The notes beneath the pieces are model-generated. The model searched no databases. It saw only the letters and a list, made by a program, of their open reading frames with translations, and was not told where the DNA came from. Made by a program: the position numbers and the translations under genes. Shown here piece by piece: positions 26,243 through 37,834 of a stretch of 64,000 bases of DNA. Positions within the stretch are counted from its first letter, which is position 1. Every line of letters begins with the position of its first letter. The stretch is from assembly GCF_036370855.1 (NCBI RefSeq), contig NC_088098.1, positions 206,815,336 through 206,879,335 on the forward strand. The letters run 5' to 3'. Origin of the DNA: Dromaius novaehollandiae (Eukaryota > Chordata > Aves > Casuariiformes > Dromaiidae).

Positions 26243-26280
26243 CCCCCTCCCCTCCCCCCCTACTCCTACTCCCCTCCCCA
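26243..26280 (-). repeat. C-rich tract; G-quadruplex motif on minus strand
   Basis: Five runs of four or more C are separated by short loops. The minus strand therefore reads as five G runs, which satisfies the usual G4 pattern, and the plus strand could form an i-motif. The surroundings are AT-rich, so the tract stands out. Confidence 0.75.
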
Positions 26281-28644
26281 AACATATCCCTACAAAATGT
26301 TCATTTGGCCATGCACCATAGGAATGACTCAGCTCTGATATTCAATAAGACTTTTGCAAGAATTCAAACAGGTGGCAGCTATGATGAAAAATCCCCTCCT
26401 TTTCATTTGCATCAGTACCGGTTTGGCTTTTTAAATGTGTTTCACCTCACACAGCAGACCCACCCTGTTCCTAACAAGGAAGATTACTAGTAAAGAGATC
26501 TGACCTGTAAGAAGGACCATTCCCAGACAGTGGTGACTCAGGGACCAGCTCAGAAACTGCTGTTGCTGTTGTCTGCTCCCCAGTTATCATTGCTCTTGTG
26601 GGTAAGGGTGAGTCTCAGGCAGTGGGAACTCAGGTCTAGGATGACTTACCTTCATCCATCCCTGGCTGTAAAATTTCCTTCCTCACGTTCATAGCACATT
26701 GTTTATACTGAGAGATTTAGGCATGGGATAGATGTGATGGTTATGGGGACTTCTGCTGTGTGAGCAGCCAGCAAGAATAAGACCTCACTAAGTGATGAAT
26801 CTCCTAGTGTGACCGGTCTGGTTTGGGATCAAAAGAGCGACATCAGAAATGGGGGCAGCCCATACTGGTAGATCCTAGGGAGACTTCTACTTATACAAGG
26901 AGTCTTCTCTTTCTGGAACGGTGGTCTTACAGTGGAGAGAAGAAAAATGAAGGGTTTGCACTGTGACTGGGTGAAAACCCTGGCAATATGAAAAAAACCC
27001 AGTTCTGGATTTCTCCCCACTGCTAAGGCTCTGGAAGCAGGACCTATGGGCTAGCCAGAGACCAGCTTGGGGAATGACTGCTAACATTTCTCTCTGCTTG
27101 GTCACAGTGACAAAGGGGGACTTAAGGACATAAGTGGAGTTATAGAACAGTGTCTGAAAAGCCCTTCAATGTGAGACAAGGAGTGGGAGCTGAGCAGGAA
27201 ATATGAGTGTTTTTCTGGTATGGTCTTAGCAGGTCACTATTAGGAACCCCTTCCCTGCTGTGGTAGCTGTATCTTCAGTGGCCACTGTCATCACTGCAAT
27301 ATCAGGGACCCAATACCAGTATTAGCATGGAAGTCTGGTGTCTTCACTCTCTTTGGTATGTTGCAATTAGGTAATGACAAACAGTAGAGACAATACAGAC
27401 CGTGGACAAGAGTTTAATTCTGGTTGTTCACAGTTCATCTCCTAAGGAAGTCACATTGCTGGGACGCAAGAGGTGAGATTCACCTAGCGACGTGTGATCA
27501 CTTTGGATGTTTCAATTCATGTCATCCTAAATGAGATGTCTAAAATAAATCAGATGCACTCTATTCTAAAAGTGCCTATTTCTTTCCAAGGACTATAAAA
27601 AAAGGCCAAAGCAATCAGCTCAGATATGGATTATTACTCTGTAGACATCTAAGTCGGATGAGATAAATGACACCCAAAGATCCTAGTTAACTGCAAGAAA
27701 TGTTCTGCTGGAAGGAAAATGAGCCACCTGCAATCTAAAAATAAAGTTAGTGTGTTACCTATACATGACAATAATATTGAACACAGCTGTCATTTAACAG
27801 TACACTGTGACTTAAACGTCATTATAGAGAAGAGGACGCTGTACTGATCACAGAGAGGAGAGTCTCTCTGGAGACGAGAGAAAGCGTCTACTTTAGCATG
27901 AACTGACACTGGGTTTAGTGTATCATTTGCCCAGATGCACCATCAGATCATTTCATATCACTTCAGAAGTTAACTGAATTTCTCAGTACCATGATACTGG
28001 CAATGGTCATTCCTGGCAATGTCAACCTGCCTGTAGATAATGGAACTTAGGAGGCAGCTGAGAATTTTCTGGTCATCAAAGCAACTATGTCTCAATGATT
28101 ACAAATGGCTGAGTGTTCAGATCTCATTTTGGGGCTGGGAGTGGAGTATAGGAAATGAGATCTTAGCTCATGCATCAACCACTACCTCTGTTCTTTGGAG
28201 CTGAGGCACATCCCTCCAGAAACCCCCTATTTTCCATTCATGCTAAGGCTGTTTCCTTTTCAGTCTACAGAATCGTGGGTAGATCGTCTTGATCTCATAG
28301 CAAAGCCATATGCCCATAATCATAAAGGAACCGTTTTTTTTGTGGATAAGGTTGATCTGGTAGCACAACATATTCAAAAGGCAACAAAGGCCTCATCTTC
28401 TCTGGTGGAGTGCTAACTGGAGGTGCTCCTCAGATATTGAACCCCCTTTTGCAGACTTTATCTTGCATCTGTCCTCTGTGGTGGATGAAAGTCAGTGGAG
28501 AAGTACCAGGTCCCGACTCAGAGATAGTCAGCACTGCTTTTGAGGAAGGTGGACTAACTTTGCTTTAAAGGAATCAGTAAGATGTTTTTTGCTCAAGAAG
28601 TCATTACTGAATATTAGTAACCCTGCTCACTGTTGGCTACAGCA

Positions 28645-28663
28645 TTTTTTTTTGGGGGGGGGG
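28645..28663. repeat. T9-G10 homopolymer junction
   Basis: A run of nine T is immediately followed by a run of ten G. It is low complexity and a likely sequencing-error hotspot. Confidence 0.85.
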
Positions 28664-29297
28664 ATCAGATTTGGACAAGTTGTAAAGAGGTAACTCTCTC
28701 AGGAGCTTTTGCTGTCTTTGGTCTCCTTCACCCTCCTCAGTATCACTTTAGCTTTGTCTAAGATGCAGAGTTGGCTTAAACACCTCCTTTTAGAGACTGA
28801 CAATCACCAGGTACATACTGCTATTAGGATGACTGCTTGTTGGAAGCTTTCCAAATGAGCATTTTTTTCCCCTGAAAATGCTGATCTGTCACAAACAAGA
28901 CATACTTTGGGAATGAAGTGATTTTGACAGTATTCTGATAGAAACTAGGCAAGTTTCCAGTGGAACCCCACTTGCCAGGTGGGTTTCCAAACCCTCCTTG
29001 TTTCTTGTAAGCTCACCCACACAACCCTGGCAGCCCAGCTGATTCCCAGGCATATGGCTCATCAGAATAGCAAGTTCTCAGAGCTTCCAGCTACTGCATG
29101 GAAGGAGCCTGGCGAAGGTGAATGATCTCAGGGTTGCAGTGCTAAGATACCCATCCTCCCTAAGTCTCCTCTCTATAAACTCTCTGGGAGTCTTGGGAAT
29201 GCTTGTAAAGGGTTGACACAAGATATCATCTTGAAGTTTTCTCAAATGACTTCTGGAACTTTGCCATTTCAAAGTTTCATGTGCTTTTGGAATAAAC

Positions 29298-29329
29298 TTT
29301 GTTTTTTTTTGTTTTTTGGGTTTTTTTTG
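29298..29329. repeat. T-rich tract
   Basis: Three T runs are interrupted only by G residues. Confidence 0.85.
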
Positions 29330-31289
29330 TCTCAGCTGTGGAACTGAGTGTGGAAAATACTGCAGATCCATTTGCTCAAACTACCGATTATCTCTGACAC
29401 TGTTTATCAGGAGGCATTGCTAAATTGCCACAAATGCTCCTGGGAGTGCATGTGACCAGTCCTCAGTAGCTTCATTCTTTATCCCTGGGAGATCTCCACA
29501 AATGGTCACATTCCCCATCCATCTTCCCACAGGACTCTCAACTGTGGGGTACCACAAGGCGTTACTTCTGCCAACATCTCTTTTCCTCATGGCCTCATCG
29601 TTCTCATGGAGAGGCTATTTAGCCAGATGCAGTACTCTTTTTCATCAGGTCTATGACAGTCAAATACAGGTCTCTGTTTCCTCTGAACTGAAGGTCACAG
29701 GTCAGCCTCAGCCAGCACTGCCAAGGACAGGCCAAAGGAAACTCCAAGCAGGTGAGATGAGGCTGATCATGTCAGCCTGGAAACATGGTGGAAGCAACGT
29801 TAGCTCTTTGGACTCCAGGATTACATCTTCCCTTAGTTCATGGAAAAATTGCAGTTTAGATTTTAGACTCCCTGCTTGTTCCTTGAGGGTTTTATTACAG
29901 CAGTGACACAGTTAGCTTTACAGCACCTGTATCTGCCTAACAGGTTGTGAGAAGGACCAGCCTATCTTTTCCATATTTATGGTCAGGTGGCTGCAATACC
30001 TCAGGCCTTTCCATGTACTGCTGCATTTAAAGCCACACAGGAGCCTGGGTCTAATACAGAATAGCATGCCAGAAAAAGGTGAGAGCCTGACTTTTCTCCC
30101 TTGCCCCAAACAACCCTATTTTTGGTGGCTTTCCAGGCAAGATTGCTGGTGAAGGTCTACATGGAAGGTGGAGGGCATGATGTTCAGAGCTCACTTGATG
30201 CGTAAGGTGTATGTGGGAAGTCTGCTCCTTTCCCCACCAGCGTGTAACTCCAGCAGGAGCTTCAGAGCCCACTGCCCACGAAGCCATGCTCTCCAGGCAC
30301 CCAAAGCGCTCCCTTCCTCGGCAATACAAGCAGAGGGGTCTCACTGGTGGCCTCTTCCGTTTCCTGCAGCAGCGCTCCCAGTGCTGCGGAGGCTTCGCTT
30401 AACTGCATTTACTTCTGCGGTTCACCATGTTATGGCTTCTAGAGCCTGCATTGTCCTTATCTGAACATTAAGAAATACACTTATGCTAAGATAAATCAGC
30501 AAAGTCCATATGTACCAGATCCCCGGGGAGGGAGTGGGGGACTGGGAAAGAGGCCTGCAGGATTTCACTATTTTAAAAAAATCTGGTGACATTTAAGCCA
30601 ATGTGGGCTTTTCGTGCTGGGGGGAGAGATGGGGTCTTGGGGCTTTCCTACGTGTGAGACGGGCAAACCTGCATGCTGACATTTCAGAGACCTGCTGCCT
30701 TCCCTTGGAGCTCACGTTACAGCGCTGAGTGCGGCCAAAGGAGCAGCCGGGAGCCTTTCACTGCTGCAAGACTGAACTGGCAGTGAACTGCAAGCACTGG
30801 GTTCATTGTTCAAATAAAAAACTTGAAAGGCTCCATGACTGGGGAGGAGAAATGCAACAGAAGCAGTATGAGGAGCTGGTTGAAGGGCTGGAGACAGGCT
30901 GCAAGCTGGGTTTTAGCAGCCGAAACCTATTATGGGCAGCTCAATCAATAGCCCTTTTAATGGGAGGCAAAGATTTATCCTTTCTCTTTCCCTGCGTGGC
31001 TTATTCCTGTCCCTGCTCCCCTGTATCCCAGATGTGCTGGCTGGCCGGTGGGAGGGAGTCTCTGCTATTTAAAACTGCTTTTTAAACCTATTTCAGACCT
31101 CCTGTAAGACCTATTGTTCTGACTGTCTGTCTTGCTTTTTTTTCCCCACATCTCCTGCCCATCGGTCCTGTTGCCCAGTATCCTGCCATGTTGTTCTTCT
31201 AATTCCCAGTATGGCATTTTTACAACTCACATCCCTGCAATATCTCAGCATGTCACAGTATGCAATGTTTATATTCCTCATTCCTGGAG

Positions 31290-31350
31290 GGATGTACCCT
31301 CCCTTTTACACATGGGGAAACTGAGGCACAGCATAGGTAAGAAAAAGTTG
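31290..31350 (+). mobile_element. MIR-like core fragment
   Basis: 'ttttacacatggggaaac' followed by 'tgaggcacagcataggtaag' is close to the MIR core 'ttttacagatgaggaaactgaggcacagagaggttaag'. Only about 60 bases are recognisable. It is a short ancient SINE relic. Confidence 0.6.
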
Positions 31351-33619
31351 CATTTCCTTAGTTGTAGTCATACTGGTATAACATGGTAAAAAGTCATACA
31401 ATTAAACAAAAGTATCAGATACAAAATTTTAATCAGAATCAAATGAAAGAGAGATGTTATTTTAATTTATTCCCAGTGCCTAGAAGGTCACTGTCCTGTT
31501 TCCCACAGTGAGCTATGCTGGAACTTCCCAAGATGGGCCCAGAAGCACTTCAGTAAGCAGATGTGGAAGCAGATGTGGTCTCTAGTAATTACAGATTAGC
31601 TTCAGCCCAGTCATGCCACTTCAGAGATGTTCCTATCATCATTTTGCAAGGATTCAGTATTTGTCCACAGGCAGCAGAAAGCCTGTGACAAAGCCTCAGT
31701 CTCAAAAACCTGCCTTAAGCAGTGGCCCATTCTCTGTTTATTTAAGTCATAAAACCCTCGGGTGCAGGCCTGTGCATCAGTCTGGGTTTGCGCAGCCTGC
31801 ACAGAAGCGTGCGGTGCTCTAGACATTATTTTTAATCCCAGTCATGAAAATAGTCCATGCTGGCAGACAGGCACAGCTTTGTATTGTTCGGAGCTGGTTC
31901 CACTGGGGAACTTTTGAATTCAGATTGCCCAACTCTAGCTCTGCGGGGCTAGATGCCAAGGTATTTGGGCACAAAACGGTCAAGTGAGGTTTCATTCTTT
32001 TTTTTCTAGGCAGACAATATTTTTATGCCCTGTCATGGCTGGGAAATCAAAACAGCAATTAGGTTGCATCAGCAGATGTGCTTGCTTTTAGTGACTGTTG
32101 GCCTTAACAGCAAACAAGCTATATTCTGTTTTGGACAAAGATCTTTTCATTTCCAAATATAACTTGGACCTTGAAAGTGCTTAGTCAACCATCTGAAAAG
32201 CTGAGCAGGGCGTGGCATTCTCTTTCAGCCCTGCATGCACCTCTCAGCCCACAAAACTGCAGATGTTTATCTTTAGCACTTCTGTAAGGTGGGAAGAAAA
32301 CGGAGACCTTGCATCTGCTTCATTAAGGCAGACCGAGAACAGTCTGTGCAATCACTCAAAGTCCTATAGAAAAGAAAAACAGAGCAGATTTTGTTCTCAC
32401 ATGGGCACAAAACCAGCTTAGTTTCACCAGGTTTACTGTGCTCCAAGGAGCCACGGATGGCACAGCTCCTCTTCAGTATCCTCTTTCCCCTCATGTGAGC
32501 TGGCTAAAACCGAAGCACCTGGTCAGAGCTACTCATATAGCATCCCTCTGCAATCAGAGGAGAGATGAGCGCTGTAGTCAGATTAATCTGTCATTAGTCC
32601 GCTAAAGTCAACGGAGAGAAACGGTGACTCATCTGATCCTGAGCATCTTTAACAGACAAGACAAACCATCTGCTGAAGGTTCACATCCCTGAAGGTGAGT
32701 GGAGAAGATGAGTAGCTGAAACTAGGCACCTAGCTGTTAGGTGACCAAAGCTAGTGACACAGATCCCACCCTCTACCTATAACATCCGCAGCTGAACGTC
32801 CAGCACTCACAAATCCCCCTAGCATCAGCAAAATGCGACTTCTGAAAGTCAGGTTCCATAGGAATTTTTGCATGTTAGAGCAACTATGGGATTAGGTACA
32901 GTAATATACCCAAATTCCACTCAAATTAGCTGAGACACAGCATAAGTGATGTTTTTCTCACTAGGTAGGTCTCCTACCTTCTTGCAGAGCCAAGAGAGAT
33001 TAGTTTTCTGCTGGCACAGCTCACTGTTGGCGCAGACACGTGCCAGTCCTGGCACGCAGGGAGGGCAGGAACATCCACGCAGTGGCATGGGCAGCCTTGA
33101 TTACAGGACACTACCCTGGAAACACCCTGGAAAGCAACAGTGCAGGGAAGGCTCAAGGGTTGAACATCCAAAAAAATGGGGCCCCATTTTCAGCTGAACC
33201 TCTTTGGTATCAATAGAATATTAATAGAGTTTAATAAAATATCACATATCACAACAGCACAACCTGGTCATCTTCATGTTGTCTCCAGGCTGCCTGCAAG
33301 GTGAAAAGCTTCATGTCTCCACATTAGGTGGGTTTGTTTTATTTTACAAACCAGTGTTTCTAATAATGCTTGAAATTAAAACCAAACATTTATTTCTCCA
33401 TATTGCTTCCATTACATTTACTTTGCTCTTTTTTTTCTCTCTCTTCTGATATGCACATGTTGATATGTTCTTATGACAATCAGCTTGCAGGAGCTGAATC
33501 ATTTACTGGACACTGCTAGAACACTGGCACACCTAGGGTCTGAACCAAAGCAAGTGAAGGTCACCTGAAAGTCTTCTACTGACTTCAGAAGAATGATCTA
33601 TATCCTGTAAATGTAAGCC

Positions 33620-33647
33620 AAAAAAAAAAAAAAAAAAAAAAAAAAAA
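33620..33647. repeat. A28 homopolymer
   Basis: Twenty-eight consecutive A residues are followed by a GAAAAG word. The upstream sequence does not resemble a retroposed gene that I recognise, so a poly(A)-tail origin is only a guess. Confidence 0.9.
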
Positions 33648-34343
33648 GAAAAGCAGATTCTGGGCCTCACAGCTTTGGCGCTGGCCCATCAGTCAGTCAC
33701 TGCATGTCACAGTAGCTGAAGCATCAGCTACGTTGTGAATGTGGGACAAGCTGGAGAAAGGGTTCAGGAGTGCTGGAAGTGCAGGGACTTTTCTACACAA
33801 AGCTACGAGGACCATGAGTTATGGTTTATGGAGTGATTCTGACAGAGCTGCACTGCACTGAAAGCCCAAAGAGTCCCTGGAGCTTTCTCTCTAATGTGTC
33901 CCTTGTGGAGAAATTTCATTAGATGCAATTTAAGAGATATCAAGCTCTTTCCTAACATCATTTGTCTGTAAGAATAATTACTACCGTTGACAAAGGGATG
34001 TTCCAGGATTCCAAAAGGATGGGAACTAGCATTAAGAGCTGGAAACGGGTGGACACATTTGAGACCCTCTGAATAAAAAGTGTGTTTTCCACGCGAGCTG
34101 CGTGGAGCTTCATTTCTGTGCCTGGAAATGGCGAGTGCTGGAAAACTCCCATGACATGCAGAGTCCTGGCTTCTCTTTGCTTCTTCCTGAGCTGAGGGCA
34201 ATTGGGCTGGGCTCAGAGGGTAGGCTGATTATCTGCGACTCCTTATTGAGGATTGCAGCTGTAGAGTCTCCTTTAGATATGCAAAAGTTTTGAACTCATT
34301 GCTACTCATCCCAGGTTCACGCGCTATGTGTTTCTACCACTCG

Positions 34344-34382
34344 GTGTGTGTGGTGGTGTGTGTGTGTGCACATGCATGTGTG
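34344..34382. repeat. (GT)n microsatellite
   Basis: A GT dinucleotide run with one GG interruption ends in a CATG-rich variant. Confidence 0.85.
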
Positions 34383-36465
34383 CCTTTCCTCCTCAGCACA
34401 GTGGCGATCTCCATCTATTAAAACCCATACTGATCATCTCCGCTTTATCAGCCTGTATATCCTCCTCGCTGAAGTAGGGCCACCAAGCCTCAGGGCATTA
34501 AGTGGCTACCAAAATACTCTTCATCACCATGCGGGTCCTGCATTCTCCCGCCTGTACCAAAAGGCTCTCATCAACACCAAGACGCGGGTTGTCCTCCTGA
34601 GCTGGACCCGTGTCTGGTGAGTGGCTAACAGTGGTGGCCTAAAGTATCTGTATTTACTGAGCTAAAGAGTAAAGGACTGATCTGCACAGAGTCCTAGGGA
34701 GACTCAGCAGTTTCTCCCATGATGTACAGAGCGGGGCATCAGGACGTGCCCAAGGAAGCTCCAGGAGCCGTGGGACATCCCTGGGCAAGGCTCATTGCAG
34801 TACTAGGGCTGGCATGGCCACGTGAATGCGACAAACCTGCGGTACTGCTGCGGATACTCATGCCTAGCCTAGCTGGGGAACCCCAAGGTCAGGCTCAGAC
34901 AAAAGTAACCACTGAATTGCAGATACAGCCTAAAGCTTGGACTCATCCTATATAACCTACGTACCTAAATTAGGCATCCTTCACTCTCTGGGTTGTCAGT
35001 GGACAATTTTAGGAGTTCCCAGTGGTGCTTCAGATGTCAAATGGGCTGAAGCACCCTTTGGAAGGGCCCATCTCTGCTGTAAGGTTCACTGCAAAGGGAG
35101 TCGAGGACACCTGTGGTCCTAACCCAGGCTCCCTGCTCCACGCATAACTTAGGTGAGCTGAACCCTGTCCAAGAGCTGTTCATGGAGGCTGGGCAAACAC
35201 ACACTGGACTCCTGGGAGGAATATGTTTGTTCCCTCATCACTTGCCTGGCACACCAAAAATGCTAAAAGGGGCCAAGGAATTTAGCACAACGACGACCAG
35301 GTGGACTAGGAAAAGGAGCAACTTTGTGTGCCGAGCAGGCGTTCTTAATGCAGCCGCATTTTGAACAGGTGGCAAAACGAGGGCACGCACTGCAAAGAGA
35401 GAATCAGCTTGCTTTTGAAAGAAAGCTTGAGCCTTTTATCCTTTTTTAGTTCAGTTTTGAAGTTGGTTACACTTCCCAGCCCCCCCCTCCCCTCATCTCA
35501 TTCTCATGCGATGGACAAATGCAGCAAGTACAACAGGGGAAGTGCCATCCCCTAGGGGTACTTGTGAGCCCTCGTGTGTCCCTCGCTGTCCTCTGGGCTT
35601 CGGACACTGTGGCAGAAGTGACCAGATACCTACCAGAGCAGCTCGGAGCAAAGTTCTGCCTGTTATGCATATGCAATAAGCACAGTTTTCTGAACACCCC
35701 ACTGCTTTGTGGATTTTTCAAATAAGGTTGATATCTATAGACCTGTTTCAATCCCAACAACTAAGCAGAAATGCAGATAATAGAAGGACTCCTGTAACAG
35801 CAGCTGTTATAACAGAACTGTAAGTTAATATCTTGCCTTGCATATTCCCTTTCCATGACTACTTTGCAGTAGGATTTCCCGTACGATGGATGCCCTTAGC
35901 TAAAGTGCATTTCTGCTGGGTCACTCCATCGTCCCACGTCTCCGTCTCCGCTCTCGGCTCCTCGCCACAGCTCAGTGGCGCAGGTGGGTCGCGCCGTGTT
36001 TGCCCAACACCCGCTAAAGCAGCGCTGCCGGCCCCACTTGGGCCTCCCGGCGCTACCAGCGCTCTGGTGGAGCCACCGCGCACCTGGACCTTTGGTGTCT
36101 TTCCCAAAGTCGCCTCTTCTGGGGTGATGCGTTCAACTATTTTCCATTTAAAGGAAAGGTACGGTGTTAGGCGAGCTTGAAAAGGCAAGCACTAGAAGCT
36201 CACACTTTCAAAGGGAAATAATAAAGCACCAGGGTGGTTATTTCGGGCGCGCTAATCACTATTTTTAACACTTGGTGTTAGCAGCGTGGAAGTAATATAG
36301 AAAGAACACAAACGCCATACACAGAGCAGTAAAATTAGCAGAGAGCCGCAACGTCCCCGCTGCACAAGCACTAGGCAAACAAACACCTCATTACCGCGTT
36401 TTAACAGTATGGAAATGCACTTAATTTGCCAGGAGTTGCGTAACACGCCTATTTTGCTTTTCTTT

Positions 36466-36490
36466 TAAAAAAAGAAAGAAAGAAAGAAAG
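36466..36490. repeat. (AAAG)n microsatellite at island edge
   Basis: An A run is followed by four AAAG-type steps. It sits exactly at the upstream boundary of the CpG island. Confidence 0.85.
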
Positions 36491-36800
36491 CAAGCGCGAT
36501 GCGCCGGTGGCAAGGCAGCGGGGGCTTCGCTCCGGTTATGGGGCCAAACCGCGCTGTCCCCGCGCGCGCCCTGCGTGTCCCCCCCCCCGCCCACAGCCGC
36601 GCGCGGCCCAGCCCCGCCGCGCACGCGCGGGGGGGGGAGCGCGGGGCGCCCCCTCCCCCCGCGCTCCCGCCGCCCGGCTCGGCCCCGATTGGCCCCTCGC
36701 CGCCCCTGCTGACGTCACCCTGTTGCTGGGTGGAAAACTTGCGGAGCGCCGCGTTGGTCGCGGCGTGGAGAAGTGCTGCGGTGTTCATAAATCACCTCTT
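36490..36800. promoter_or_regulatory. CpG island with CRE and CCAAT box
   Basis: About 300 bases of extremely GC-rich, CpG-dense sequence include several runs of C or G of nine or more. An inverted CCAAT box (ATTGG) lies at 36,688-36,692 and a full palindromic cAMP-response element (TGACGTCA) at 36,710-36,717, only 17 bases apart. That is a classic CREB/ATF plus NF-Y promoter arrangement. A weak TATA-like CATAAAT follows at 36,786-36,792. No protein-coding first exon is recognisable on either strand. It is about 13 kb upstream of the SESN3 exon, so it may be a distal element, an alternative promoter or the start of a lncRNA. Confidence 0.7.
36710..36717. promoter_or_regulatory. Full palindromic CRE
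   Basis: TGACGTCA is the complete binding site for CREB/ATF bZIP dimers. Its placement inside a CpG island, next to an inverted CCAAT box, makes chance occurrence less likely than for an isolated site. Confidence 0.7.
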
Positions 36801-36934
36801 TTGCCCCCCTCCCTCAGAATTATGAAGTGGGCAGTGCTGAAAAGCCGCGTTTGTGAATCAGTTCCCCCCCCCCCGCCCAAAATTACAAAAGGGGCAGCTG
36901 CCTCCAGGGAGTTAAGGGGCTGCGAATGAGGAAA

Positions 36935-37055
36935 CCTGGGCTTTTCTGGACTTGCTTTGTTGATTCTGCCGTGGGCCTGTTGCGGCATGTGATTCCTGCC
37001 TCTAAAATGGGTATAAGGAGCCATTATCCTGCTAGTAATTGGGCACATCCTTCTT
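36935..37055 (-). mobile_element. Possible MIR relic, reverse orientation
   Basis: 'ctctaaaatgggtataagg' near 37,000 matches the reverse-strand MIR word 'ctgtaaaatgggtataataa', and the preceding bases loosely follow the expected order. Divergence is high and only the central word is convincing. Confidence 0.35.
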
Positions 37056-37189
37056 CAACCCCCTCCACAGCGCAGTGCACGCCTGGGTGCCGGGACCGCC
37101 GCGCAGCGTGTCTCCGGGAGGCAGTGGCGGCCTCCTAACGCTCACGTCAATAAAACGCAAACACGGGTTCATCCTGTCGCCCTCCTCGA

Positions 37190-37265
37190 GGGTGGGGAGC
37201 AAGGTGACTTGGCCGAGGTCACGTCAGAAACCTGTGGGGAAGTCCAGCCTGAAGCCACATTTCTT
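37190..37265 (+). mobile_element. Possible MIR relic, forward orientation
   Basis: 'gagcaaggtgacttggcc' followed by 'gaggtcacgtcagaaacc' resembles the MIR 3' half ('gaagtgacttgcccaaggtcacacag'). It is short and diverged. Confidence 0.4.
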
Positions 37266-37589
37266 TTGGGAGCGAGGAGAGACTGGGCACCCTTCCTGGC
37301 CTACCCATCTGAGTGAGACTCCTGAGACTACAGCAGTGGAAAGATTTTTGCTTGTGTGCCCCATACAAACTCTTAAATGCAATAACAAGTAAAGCACTGC
37401 TTGAGCCTTAACATAAAGAAAGCAAAACCTGAAACAATCATGCATTTTCCACAAGGGCAGAGACAGCAGCCATTGAATAGGGATTGCTAGAGAGCCGTAT
37501 GGCTCAGCTGACAGATAGCGAAGCACTTTTGCACCTGCTCTACTTGAGATGGGAGCCGAAGCTTCGTTGAACTCAAAACCATGCAGCAA

Positions 37590-37765
37590 TACTGGGGAAG
37601 CGCGGCCCGGCGCGAAATGGCGGGTAGGATGGCGCGCGGGGCGCCTCGCACCAGGCAGCAGTGCAGCACAGGCTGCGGCGTGCGAGGCTCCAGGGATGCG
37701 ATTCGCCGCCCGGGTCGAACCCTGCTTGTCCGAGTGGGAGGAGGGAACTGTCCCAGGCGCCAAAA
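37590..37765. promoter_or_regulatory. Second CpG-rich patch downstream of the CRE island
   Basis: About 170 bases are dense in CpG, separated from the main island by more ordinary sequence. An ATG in good context (AAAATGT) lies at 37,764-37,766 and the frame stays open to 37,824. A consensus splice donor GTAAGT begins at 37,821, so this could be the end of a first exon on the + strand. The short peptide is unrecognised and I do not call it coding. Confidence 0.4.
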
Positions 37766-37834
37766 TGTCTGTGACTCTGCTTAGATCATACTTACAATGT
37801 TTTTCTGAATACAGATCTACGTAAGTAGAAAGAA

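Larger units (their letters stand above)
22445..31280. other. Non-coding stretch
   Basis: No exon or RNA gene is supported. It contains a C-rich G-quadruplex-capable tract at 26,243-26,280, a T9-G10 homopolymer junction at 28,645-28,663 and a T-rich tract at 29,298-29,329. A minus-strand frame at 24,932-25,252 looks slightly protein-like but is unrecognised. Confidence 0.5.
31355..36455. other. Non-coding stretch upstream of the CRE island
   Basis: No exon is supported. An A28 run lies at 33,620-33,647, a perfect 18-base palindrome at 33,173-33,190 and a GT microsatellite at 34,344-34,382. GC and CpG rise at about 35,930-36,130, forming a shoulder before the island at 36,490. Confidence 0.5.

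Noticed and set aside
33803..34201. 132-codon minus-strand frame
   Set aside because: No recognisable domain, start context or splice structure; its length is not remarkable in 64 kb.
37700..37725. tRNA B-box-like word (GGGTCGAACCC)
   Set aside because: No matching A box upstream at the right distance and no cloverleaf could be drawn.
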